From NCBI GenBank assembly GCA_040954595.2, contig CM082582.2:5084001-5148000 (forward strand): a stretch of DNA of 64,000 nt, given 5' to 3'. The position numbers and the translations under genes are program-made. The notes beneath the pieces were generated by a model. The model ran no database searches. It was not told where the DNA came from and saw only the letters and a list, made by a program, of their open reading frames with translations. The stretch is from Balanoglossus misakiensis (taxonomy: Eukaryota > Hemichordata). Below are positions 12,001 to 21,700 of the stretch, one piece after another. Position 1 is the first letter of the stretch, and every line of letters begins with the position of its first letter.

Positions 12001-15000
12001 TTGAAAGCAATTAATAGTGTTTGTTTCTTCAAAATGCCTAATGTCTCTTTTCCATTTACATGTTTAATTAGAACCTCTTAGGATTATTCTATGTCACTGC
12101 AGTATAATGAGATGTAATCAATAATGTATTCATCTGGACCATCGTGGAATCTGATATAATACTGCAATCCATTTTCATATACTTGGCTTGTGTTGTCAAT
12201 TTTTGTCTACAATTTTATGTATCATAATTTCAATTAAAATTTTCAGGATACAAAAGCAATCATTATTTTCATATTATTAATACACGACGTACACACACAT
12301 GAACATACTTGCCCATTTGACTAGTTTTTACTATGACTCTGTGAGTAAAAGATACCTTTGAGGCTTTGACAGAGTATGGTAACTTTACTCACAGTAAAAC
12401 TTATGCATGGTCTTTTTAGACCTTAAAATTTCATTATCAATGATGTTACACTGTAGTAGAAGCTTCCAGATCAAAGCATTTGACCAACACATGTCATGAA
12501 GTTTCAATGACAATACTTTGTAGTTGAATATTCCATGAATATTGTATCATGTGACAAAAAAAATGCTGGAGTCTCCACAAGATAAAACTGCTGATTGGAA
12601 GCAATTTTTCCTTAGGGTTATTCTGCACTTTTGGGGGAATATCCCACATACTTCCTCTGTGCCACAAGCGTTGATGAGCACCATCCAACTCCTTCATTCC
12701 ATTTTCTCGGAAAAAGGTAAGGTGTATAGAATAAGTTTCTGTGGATACCCAGAGTCTCAAATTCTGAAGAGATTGCGGTTTCACTTCCTTCCTGGTGGTG
12801 ACACTCTACTGTCATATCGTGATTTATAATGTATGAGACTTCCGAATGAATCCAAGAATCTCTTGACAGGAAGCTTGGCATAGATAAAGGAAACTAGTTT
12901 CTGAAGTCTGTAGGTGTGCTGGTGGCCTACACATTTTTACAAGTATGACTGCAGTGTTATGTGGCTGTGTTGGATCACTCTTTTTGAGCAAAGAAAATAC
13001 AGCGAGTGAAAAAAATGCATTCGGTGCAGACTCATGTTTGTATGTTCTTCACTATATGCTGGCTGAGGCATCACATCGATGACAAAATTTCCCATTAATA
13101 ATTTATAATTTATCTATATATGGTGCATCTAAAAAGCAGTGGCGTTGAACATTTGCAGTATTAATAGGACTAACTAGTAATATAGTAGTATATATCAATT
13201 TGTCCAAATATGGGAGACATACCAGACTCACTGGGAATCTTCAATGGTACAAGTCAGGGATATCTCCAGTACTGTGTGATGACGCTAAGGTCAAGACATG
13301 CAGGCCCAGAACCCGGAAGACATTTATAAATGATGACTAACTCATAAATTACAATTCTTGTAGAAGTGGAGTAATATTTAGTATTATAATATACCTCATG
13401 CTAATACTGTGCCGTGATTCGCCAGAATCCGTCACGTGATAGGAAAATAGAATCGACTATGAACCACTAGGGAAATAGCAGAAAAAATATAAACCGGTCA
13501 CGTGACCAGCGTGAGTGCACAGACTCGGTCACGTCAATCAGCGGCGCGTCGTCTGACACAATGGCCACCGCGGAAGATGTCGTCTGCCAACCTCAAGAGA
13601 AAATTGCAAGATTTTCTCAGCTGTTAGCATGAGGTTTATTATAAAACACCTATAGCCTGGCCTATATTCGGGCCATAGCAGCCGTTTTTACCCCCTCGTG
13701 ACTGTGAGTTACCAGAATCATATGCTATTTCCCTCGGCCTCGGGAAATAGCATATGATTCTGGTAACTCACAGCCCCTCGGGTGTAATAAACGGCCGCTA
13801 TGGCCCTCATGGCCAGGCAATAGGTGTTCAATATGGACATGATGTTTGGAATGCGCAATGATTCTGGCTGCAATTTGGAACATTTTTTGGCCAAAAATCT
13901 AAAAGAAAATATACTTTTAATAGATTTGTCATATTTGAATTTTTGGCAGACTGTAATTGTGTTTGAAATCTCCAGCCATAACAAGATCATATTATATGTA
14001 GTGGTACAGCCTCACACTTCAACATACAATTTGACACCTTCACAAAGGTTACATCTCGTCAACTGTGCCACTATGGATAAACAATTACTACTATTACTTC
14101 CCTTTTATCATCATATTTCTATTATACAGTAATCTTAGATAACATGTTCTGACACAGTGTGAATAAAGAGTTATACTAAAGTGCATAATAATGCTGAATA
14201 CGACTTTTTTAAAATTTAATTCAATGTTCAATTTTTCAGATGTCAATCAGTACTCAATTGTCAGAATTTGACACTCAAGAATGAGATGGTAACACAAAAT
14301 AAAAAAAAAACCTTTTAAATGAGAACTTCTTTTTTTCAAATGACAATTTTTTAGAAATTGACACAAACTCGTTAACTTGGAAATTTTCGTTCAATGATAC
14401 AATAAACTAACTACACCTCACATGTACACCGACCATGAAATATGGCTGTGAAATATTGCAGTGCCACTTTCATGATTAATCACCCTCTCATCCATCCCTA
14501 TTTGCCCAAATCTTGTAGGTGTTAAGTCGACTTCGTCAAATCTCAACCTTCAAGCCCTCTTGAAAGCTTGAATACTGCAAACAGAGTCAATGGGAGCAGG
14601 CCATATACATTTAATGAAGGTGTATCAGAGAGAATAGTGGACAAACATTGAAGGAAAATACCCATGAACCACTACAATGATCTGAAGCGGAAAAAGCTAT
14701 CATAAAAGCACTATAGCATAATCAACGTGATAATTTCAAGATTGAGAAATGTAAAGTTGGATCATCTCTCGTGTGCCCAAGGATAATGGAGTGACGCACC
14801 CCTCTGGAAACGCTTCAAAAGACACTGATAATGCCATAGTGACTTTATTTCACACTCTGATACTGAAATTCAGCTTGGTTTGTGAAATAAAGTGTATATT
14901 ACTCACGTGATCAGTTGGTGACATTGGTCGTTTGGAGTCACTATGTGATGGGGAGGCTGCTTCACTCTCTGCAAGACAAAAATATTGACAATGCTGACAT

Positions 15001-17380
15001 TACAAATAAGTTACTGTACCACTAAATGAAGGAATCCATACAAATTGTTTAATTAATAAAGTCCTGTAATGTACGCTGATCGTTTTGCATCGTTCATCCA
15101 ATCATCTTGAATTGTTACATAAAAGAACATAGTGTGCATGTGTATTGGAGAAAAACCCGGGAGAAAAACTGATCACTGATCAGGTTACAATTTCAATGAA
15201 GCCAGCTCAGGGATATCAGAGAAATATTTTATTTTATTTTCTTTATAAGTAGTTTTTTTTTAAGTGTTTACAAGCAGATTCAAAACAGCATATGATTTGC
15301 AATTTCAGAGAGATTGATACATGTAACACGGATATTGATTTCTAAAACTAAAACAAACTGTGGTGCACTTGTAAATCATCATCTTACATCATTGTACAAT
15401 AGCTGGAAGGAATCAGGTCAGATGTGTATGAAACATGCCAACAGAATGACAGATAGATGGACAGAAACAAAATTTGTGACGTTCTGACTCCTGACTTTAT
15501 TGTAGACTTCAATGACTGGTGACTAATGACATTCAGGCAACCTGCTTTTTGAAATTGTACTGCCTCTGTGTAGGTGTATGAGATTTCCAAAGGCTTCACT
15601 GAGACCTTGATGACTTGACCTTCACTCGGCCCGCAAAAATGTGAGGAATGTAGAAAGGTGTGCGGTGAGGTCTCACAACTTTTATTGCAAGCCCACAATG
15701 TTTGTTTCAGAGTGAATGTTCCTTTAAATTACCTGGTACTTGAAAATTACTAAGAGTGTTGAAGTCTGATTACGGTAGTGCTATTCAATAAACGTCTGTT
15801 ACCTGAGCATTTTCCTCTGTGAGGCCTGCGTGACCTGCCTATCATACAGCAAGCATATTTAACCCTTTCACCCCCAGTTTCCACTTTAGAGGTCCAACTT
15901 TACCATAGGAAACAATGGGTTTGGACTGAACCATGGTGTTGAAAGGGTTAAAAGAGGCAGCCAACATTTTTATTTTAGTTTGAGACTACATGAAACAAGG
16001 CTTTGGGAAATCTTAAACTCACCTGCAGCTTCTGTTAAGTTGGCTCGCAATGATTTGATTGTTTCCTTTGCTTTGCGAAGTTCAAACTCGAGTACTGCAA
16101 CTCTTTCATCGGTCTGACCAGCACCATCGTCAGAGTATCTCGCAAAGTCCAAGGAGTCAAATGTTTGTTCACTCGATGTCCGATCTGAAAATAAGAGAAT
16201 TGACGAGAGAGAAAACAATCAGACTGAGAAGAAATTTAACTTAACACAAACAACATGCTATACTGAAAATATCTCAAATTTAACTTAGTAGTAAATGAAG
16301 AACGTTACACTTGGAATTCTCACAAGGTAGTGGGATTGTTCTGTGTGCATGTAGGTCTCACCATTTGAATTCATCAAAACAGTGTACAGGAGTGCCGTGA
16401 TTTTATTGAATAGCAAGTCATAAATACTACTGTAGACAGTAGTACTATCAAAACAGTATGTCAAGGGCCTGTGTGGTCACCTATGGATATTTAGCCACCG
16501 CAGTTACCATGGACAGTGTTGAATTTAGACAAGAACTCGTCTTTTGGGGGAAGGGGGGGGGACTCTCAGCCTATTGGAACACGTTTTGAACTGGGTGGAA
16601 GTTCTGACAGTGGTGCCTTTTAGTTGGGCCAATGTGCAAAACAATTAAAATACATAGTGAGTTATTAATTATGGCAATAATTGATTTTACAATTTATGAT
16701 CACATAAAGAATAATATTCTCCAGAAAAGGATGGTCTGCAATGAATGAAGTGTCAATGGTTGTATGCGTCAATGCAGAGATGGCATCTTCATGATCTTGT
16801 TCAGGGGAATCTACAAACATGTTAATTACGACATAGGCTTAAACAAATACGAAGACGTTGCGAGGCCTCCTTTGCATTTGAGCACCACGCCCCTCCCCAC
16901 ACACTCCATTCCACTACGTTATGTTTTCACCTGCCATAGACTGACAGGGCACAACACCTGAATCACGGATGCGGAACCATAGATTCTATTCATCCACACA
17001 CCCTGGTCAGGACATGCGCCTCTGTTTATAGCAGTCTTAAAATCTTACACTTTAAACAATAATTTCCACTTACGCAGTTGCGGAGACGAGTCTTTTTCCT
17101 GCCTCTCAAAATTACCGGGATTGGAAAAATAGTCTCTCAGCCGGGGCAATTCTCGCCCACTCTCCACAAGCTCAGTGTGTAATTCGAGGGCCGTCAAAAC
17201 AAAGTGATCTTTCAGAAGTTTGGCGGCAGCTTGATCCAAAGAAACATATTCGTCATGCTCTTCAGTTGTCTCGTTAACTTTGTCTTGAGTGTCCTCGGGG
17301 ATAATATCTGCTATTTCTGTAATACTGTCCTCGATCGGCTCTATGTCTGACAAAAACGGATTGTTGTAGTCATCCGCCAT
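5..17380 (-). CDS. RELCH: RELCH (KIAA1468): LisH, coiled-coil and HEAT-repeat protein of recycling endosomes, 24 coding exons
   Basis: In vertebrates RELCH binds RAB11 and works with OSBP to move cholesterol from recycling endosomes to the trans-Golgi network. Exons in transcript order: 17380-17074, 16184-16023, 14968-14907, 11550-11437, 11171-10971, 10570-10482, 10301-9924, 9539-9365, 9098-8986, 8780-8618, 8081-7941, 7698-7534, 7074-6912, 6455-6299, 5785-5662, 5388-5340, 3473-3281, 2851-2669, 2440-2377, 2234-2096, 1947-1831, 1306-1218, 562-495, 149-5. They total 3561 nt, with phase kept at every junction: 1186 residues, against about 1216 in human. Visible parts are an N-terminal NPFLSD motif (residues 7-12), a first coiled coil (about 128-157), the LisH domain (about 182-214, motif NYKLTSITFSDE), a second coiled coil (283-312), a Ser/Thr-rich linker with a glycine run (about 313-437) and HEAT-type helices to near the C-terminus. 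The strongest block is HVGPTRVEAELLPQCWEQ. The ATG at 17380 was chosen because MADDYNNPFL aligns with the vertebrate start and has A at -3 and G at +4. The 24th exon ends in ARKK and a TAA. The gene diverges from PIGN. Confidence 0.96.
1307..1830 (-). other. RELCH: U12-type (minor spliceosome) intron of RELCH
   Basis: This intron separates the exon ending in SALSCC from the exon starting ISDDL and is in phase 1. Its donor reads GTATCCTTT, the full U12 donor consensus. TCCTTAAC, the U12 branch-point consensus, lies at 1318-1325 with its branch adenosine 12 nt before the acceptor end, and there is no long pyrimidine tract. The other RELCH introns have ordinary GTAAG- or GTGAG-like donors. Confidence 0.88.
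3172..3255. repeat. GAT/GCA trinucleotide repeat
   Basis: A run of GAT units broken by a few GCA and AAT units lies in the RELCH intron 2852-3280. It gives an Asp-rich open frame on the plus strand that is not coding. Confidence 0.9.
3928..3999 (+). other. 23-codon micro-ORF inside composite repeat copy 1
   Basis: The ORF runs from an ATG in good context (ACAAAATGG) to a TGA in the inverted end of the repeat and begins MATAEDVVCQPQ. The same frame is open in copy 2 at 13561-13632. The two differ at four bases, three of them silent and one Arg/Lys. No known protein was recognised. It may be a captured first exon or chance. Confidence 0.35.
4141..5225. mobile_element. Nested non-autonomous DNA transposon, PIF/Harbinger-like
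   Basis: The element is 4144-5222 (1079 bp), flanked by TAA at 4141-4143 and 5223-5225. Both ends start GGGACTGTCCAGAATTTACT when read inward, and the match continues to about 44 bp with one or two mismatches. The sister repeat at 13384 holds the empty site with a single TAA. A 3-bp TAA duplication and GG-starting inverted repeats are typical of PIF/Harbinger elements. The interior has many runs of C or G and no recognisable transposase, so it is probably non-autonomous. Confidence 0.88.
6685..6777 (+). mobile_element. 93-bp TTAA-bounded MITE, copy a
   Basis: This copy begins TTAACCCTTTCA and ends TGAAAGGGTTAA, including both TTAA sites. It is one of five copies in the window with exactly this length. 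TTAA duplications with CCCT-starting ends suggest a piggyBac-mobilised MITE. It lies in the RELCH intron 6456-6911. Confidence 0.85.
7355..7447 (+). mobile_element. 93-bp TTAA-bounded MITE, copy b
   Basis: Same length, ends and orientation as copy a, but with more internal substitutions (for example TTTAGAGATCTAAC for TTTAGAGGTCCAAC). It lies in the RELCH intron 7075-7533, 86 bp from the next exon. Confidence 0.85.
8340..8491. repeat. Interspersed repeat with CCTGTCTA...AGGACACC units
   Basis: Two direct units (ACCTGTCTA..TTAGGACACCT near 8343 and ACCTGTCTATTAAGGACACC near 8410) are followed by an inverted partner, TGTCCTCAATAGACA, near 8465. The direct plus inverted layout looks like a degraded MITE. 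It lies in the RELCH intron 8082-8617. Confidence 0.6.
9793..9885 (-). mobile_element. 93-bp TTAA-bounded MITE, copy c (reverse orientation)
   Basis: TTAA-bounded with CCCTTTCA/TGAAAGGG ends. The interior is the reverse complement of copies a, b and d (CCATGGTTCAGTC near the left end). It lies in the RELCH intron 9540-9923, 38 bp from the donor of exon 7. Confidence 0.85.
13384..13830. repeat. Composite hairpin repeat, copy 2 (uninterrupted)
   Basis: A 447-bp near-identical copy of the repeat at 3751, in the same orientation and inside the same gene. It has the outer inverted pair (13384-13404 and 13624-13644), CACGTG at 13433-13438 and 13499-13504, and the palindrome centred near 13738, whose inner arms (TTACCAGAATCATATGCTAT and its complement) are perfect. 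It carries the intact GGTAACTCACAG site that is split by the nested element in copy 1. Confidence 0.87.
13561..13632 (+). other. 23-codon micro-ORF inside composite repeat copy 2
   Basis: Same frame, length and stop as 3928-3999, with three silent changes and one Arg-to-Lys change. No homologue recognised. Confidence 0.35.
15859..15951 (+). mobile_element. 93-bp TTAA-bounded MITE, copy d
   Basis: Same length, TTAA boundaries and orientation as copy a, and very close to it internally (AACAATGGGTTTGGACTGAA shared). It lies in the RELCH intron 14969-16022, 71 bp from exon 2. Confidence 0.86.
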
Positions 17381-17701
17381 ATTGGATCCTACTTGGTCAC
17401 GTGGGTAATGATTCCCTTGTACCAATTTGTCAGAAGGTAATTTTGAAATTTAAACAGTTTTATATTTCAATAAAATAGCTGTACCCAAAGCTCATTCATT
17501 TCACCGTTTTCTCTAGATTAGTTGCAATGATTTACTTTATATATATTTCATAAACCGTGTACATTTCCTTTAAAACATCAAATGTGTATGTTGGCCACTG
17601 AGGGCGCTGTGATGCGGCCATTTTGAAAGTTACATTTCAGCTGTGTTGCCCTGCTCAATATCCTGAAATTGCGAACAAATTTCTATTTGTCGTTCGTTAA
17701 G
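17381..17701. promoter_or_regulatory. Shared divergent promoter of RELCH and PIGN
   Basis: The two genes point away from each other here. GTCACGTGGG, an E-box close to the TFEB/USF CLEAR motif, lies at 17396-17405. CCGCCATATTGG (17375-17386) overlaps the RELCH start codon, and GCGGCCATTTT lies at 17614-17624; both look like YY1 sites, which are often found at TATA-less starts. No TATA box is obvious for either gene. Transcription starts are inferred, not seen. Confidence 0.6.
17640..17701 (+). other. PIGN: Candidate non-coding first exon of PIGN
   Basis: The PIGN start codon lies 5 nt after a splice acceptor (TTTTACAG at 18784-18791), so at least one 5' untranslated exon must lie upstream. 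TTAAG|GTAGGA at 17697-17707 is a plausible donor at the right place for a divergent start. The left boundary is a guess. Confidence 0.35.
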
Positions 17702-18259
17702 GTAGGAATTTATTTCTTTTTATTATCTAGCCCCATTTCTATGTGTAAATTTAACCCCCGCAACTTTTTAGTGATAGTACTGGGTAAAAAGTGAATTAGT
17801 ACGCGAACAATGACCAGACGGCCTTGCGAAAGTAGGCAGACGACAAAAATAGTTGACCTGAGCTGGTCACTTCCGCATTTGTGAATGGAAGTGTCCTAGG
17901 CTTACGTCGTCTCCCCGGATCGGTTTTACCTCACGGTGAAGGTATATACAAATGTGGCGATTGTATTTTTGCATGTCAGGCTTAGCATTCTCCGAGAAGT
18001 TTCTTTGGATCGAGAAGTCGTTCTGGTAACCAGGTACATGTACACTTGTGATCATGGAGTTATCCACAGACACTCAGTGTACATGTAGTTGCATGGTTAC
18101 CAGTTGTCCATGTCGAGTAATACTAATAACTTGTCACGAACTACAACAGGATGTTAATTTTCAAGTTTGCTTGTTCAAGCCTAGCTTGTTCAAGTGGAAG
18201 TTCGAGCATGCAATTTTAGTATAGCACATCGGAGATTTATACAGAGTCTGAGAGTACCC

Positions 18260-18332
18260 TTGACATTGTCATTGTTTACAAATGCATTCAAGTCCGGACT
18301 TGAATACAACTTTCAAACAATAACATTGTCAA
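18260..18332. repeat. Imperfect foldback with a perfect 20-bp core palindrome
   Basis: The core, 18286-18305 (ATTCAAGTCCGGACTTGAAT), is a perfect palindrome. The arms continue outward as GACATTGTCATTGTTT and its near complement AAACAATAACATTGTC, with a few mismatches. Related half-arms occur at 25103-25145 and 30264-30305. It lies in the 5' intron of PIGN. Confidence 0.75.
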
Positions 18333-18796
18333 TTGTGTACACATGGGCTATGTTGTGTGGAGTGATTTAACAATGTCTCAGGGAGCCAAACAAAAACTAT
18401 GGTTGATACACATAATAAAAATAGTGAACATTGGTCTGAATAATTTCAAGAAAGATCAGATGAATGACAAGTGGAATTAATCATTTCTTGTTCCCTAGTT
18501 TGTATATTTTAAAGTTCTTCCTCTAATTGAAACTATGGCAGATCAGTTGCTTTTTTCTTACAATGCTTTTATTGACCCATTACGTCATTGAAATACGAGT
18601 GTAAAACTTCAAGTAATTAATTTTTATCACAGAGTTGAATATAATTTTCTAATTTTCGTGTTTTGGAAAATGATATGTGTCAGTAATAATTTTTGGTCTG
18701 CAGGTTATGACTTTTTAGCAATAAAACTGAGGTAAATAGTATACTCATTGGACTCTAATGTTTGGTCACACTCTCTTGTTTTATTTTACAGAGAAC

Positions 18797-21700
18797 ATGA
18801 ATTGGCAGTTGATTATAGCAGGTTTCCTGGTTCATCTGGTGTTTTTCTATTCCATATTTGATATCTATTTTACATCTCCACTGGTTCATGGCATGCCAAC
18901 CCACACGACACCACTTCCCCCGCCAGCCAAGAGATTGGTTCTCTTTGTTGCGGATGGCCTGAGAGCAGAAACTTTGTTTGAGCTTGATGAACAAGAAGAT
19001 TCACGATCACCTTATCTCAGGTAGGTATTTGCCAAGCTTTGCGTGCAATTAACTTCTTGGCTTTTATCCTGTAAATTTGAAAACAAGATACTTATCCATT
19101 GCACAGTGTGCTGTGAGGACTTTCGAATTTTAAATAGTTGTTTTTTAAATAAAAAAATTCAATAGTAATTTGGCTTTTTCCAGACCAGAATATGACATAT
19201 TAGTTAAAACTTTCAACTTTTCCTGCTGTAGAAATATCATGTTGAATAAAGGCACATGGGGAGTGTCTCATACCAGAGTACCAACAGAATCAAGACCAGG
19301 TCATGTTGCTCTGATTGCCGGCTTCTATGAAGATGTCAGTGCAGTTGCTAAAGGTAAGTTCTGTATCAGAAGTTGTATTTAATTCAATTTCAGATAATTA
19401 AAGAATAGTGTCTAGAAAGAGAGTGTGAACTCATTTCATTTTCTTGTCAAGTTAGATCCCTCAAAGCATCTGACAGACGTAAAATTATATTTATTACTGC
19501 ATACCGTACATGTAATAATGTGGTAGAATATACATGTACTCAATGATAGTATGTATGAGACATTTTAATTGGCTGCTGTGGCGCTGCAGCACCCTTTTTG
19601 TAAATATTTAAAGTACTTAACTTGTGAAATTGTTTTTCTCCTATGCATCCCATGGTTTTCAAGCTGGCGTTAATAATATCTTAAGTCTGTGATGTTATCA
19701 TTTTTGTTCTTCAGGATGGAAAGAAAACCCAGTTGAATTTGATTCCGTCTTCAATCAAAGTAGATATACCTGGTCGTGGGGTAGTCCTGATATTCTTCCA
19801 ATGTTTGCCAAAGGTAAGGCAAAGTGCACATAACACATGGTGGTAGTGGAGGGTCATAGACGCAGGGATCTTGACAAGTCTCATAATTCAACTGTTTATT
19901 GTTGAAGATAATATTGAAGCAGTCGTGAAGTAAGGGTTTAGATCAAGGTTCTTTGAAAGTGTTAAATTCAAATGACAAGTCAATAGTGATTGGACCAAAA
20001 GTCAAGTGGGCATTTTGACCAATGATCTGCTATTATCTTCATCACACTATTCACAACCACTTTTGTCTTCAACCAGGTGCAACAGGTGATCACGTTTTCA
20101 TTCACACTTACCCAGCAGAAAGTGAAGATTTTGCTGGTTCTGACTTAACCAAACTGGACACGTGGGTTTTTAATGAATTTTATGTAAGTATTCTTTGACT
20201 GTTCAAGTTCTTTGTTGTGTTTTCCCCCATTTTCAAACTAGTTTTCATGTAATCAATTAGATGAATGCTCAAGATGTTTTCCTATAGTGACTCATCCATT
20301 GCTACTGGGTGATTTGGAAATAGCTTAATCAATACTATATTGAGCAAATTAACTGATATGAACAGACTAAGAAATGAACAGATGTATGAGTACCAACCAG
20401 GACTTGAACCTTTGATCAACCGCTGAGCATAGGGGTCAGTACTCAAAATGAGTGGTTCTCCTAACCAAGTCATTCCAATTCATAGTGTACACAGTGGTGA
20501 AGTTGAATTTTGAAAGTCATTTTAATAAATATTCATCTTTACCTGTACTTGCAGACATTTCTGAGAGAGGCCGTTCACAATAAAACCTTGAAACAACAGC
20601 TGAGTTCAAACAAAGTTGTATTTTTCATGCATTTGCTTGGAATTGATACGAATGGCCATGCATACAAACCACACTCCAAAGAATACACAGAGAATGTCAA
20701 GGTCGTTGACAAAGGTGTTGAGGAGACTATCCAACTCATGGACGAGTTCTTTGATCATGATGGCCAAACGGCCTATGTGTATACGTCAGATCATGGCATG
20801 ACAGACTGGGGTAAGTTTTTCCGTAATACTTATAATTTGCCAGTGGAGTGGTAATGAATTCAGGCACCATTTTACTGTAATAACACACTGCAAAGTCATT
20901 ACATTGAATCAAAATAGTCAGGAAATTTCGTGATCCACCAGGGCTCGTACAGATGAGTTTCCAAGAATATGGTCTATGGTGACATGACAATTTAAAGGCC
21001 AGAACTGGCCCTGTCATCATTACTATACTTTCAGTTGTCCTTTCTAATCCAAATTTGCCCTTTAACTCTATGCAGCAATAGAAATGTGTTGCTACACAAT
21101 TGTGACATTCTTTCATAATGCCAGATTTCTATTCATTTTGACATTTGTTTAGATTAGGTTTATAGAAAATAACATTAAAAATACAGTGAGTGGTAACATT
21201 AATCTTAACTGCGAGGGGAGTGTAAGAAATGTGCTGACTCAGCACTTTGCTCCATAATTTACTAGGCCCACTGAAAAGATGGATGAGAACACTCTGTTTT
21301 CTGTTTATTTTGTTTTTAAAATTTATTGGTGTAGTAAAATTCAGGCAAGTGACATTGTCTTATATTTTGAGAAGTCCTTCCTTGAAGGCTGGTTCTACTG
21401 TACATGTATGCAAAGTTTTTTAACAAGAGTTTTTGAAGTTTTTGATACAATAATCAATCACTCTGCTATTACCGGTAGTCCTATTCAATCACTCTGCTAT
21501 TACCGGTAGTCCTATTCTTGTTGTATTTCATATTCTTACAGGATCCCATGGTGCTGGCCACCCACATGAAACCCTTACACCATTGCTAGCTTGGGGTGCT
21601 GGTGTCAACAAAGCACAAGAAGGGACACCAGATGACCATGAAGATGGTTTCCAAATGAGTAATTTGTTTTACATCTTAGTTTATCACACTGGTTTATATG

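Larger units (their letters stand above)
11551..14906 (-). other. RELCH: Largest RELCH intron (intron 3)
   Basis: A 3.4-kb intron between the Ser-rich short exon and the LisH exon. Apart from composite repeat copy 2 at 13384-13830, nothing was recognised in it. Its longest open frames (about 95 codons near 12540-12830) match nothing known. Confidence 0.85.

Noticed and set aside
12494-12881. Overlapping 87-96 codon frames on both strands in RELCH intron 3
   Set aside because: No homology recognised, and the RELCH reading frame is complete without them.
17591-17610. CTCF-like site (GGCCACTGAGGGCGCTG) in the divergent promoter
   Set aside because: The GGGCGC core fits but the upstream half is one base short and mismatched; too weak to call.
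20380-20475. Functional tRNA gene on the minus strand
   Set aside because: The A and B boxes fit, but acceptor and T stems do not pair.
21607-21647. Alternative PIGN exon 6 donor at GATG|GTTTCC
   Set aside because: It keeps phase, but ATGA|GTAATT at 21658 is a better donor and preserves the family length around the conserved KxWxL stretch.
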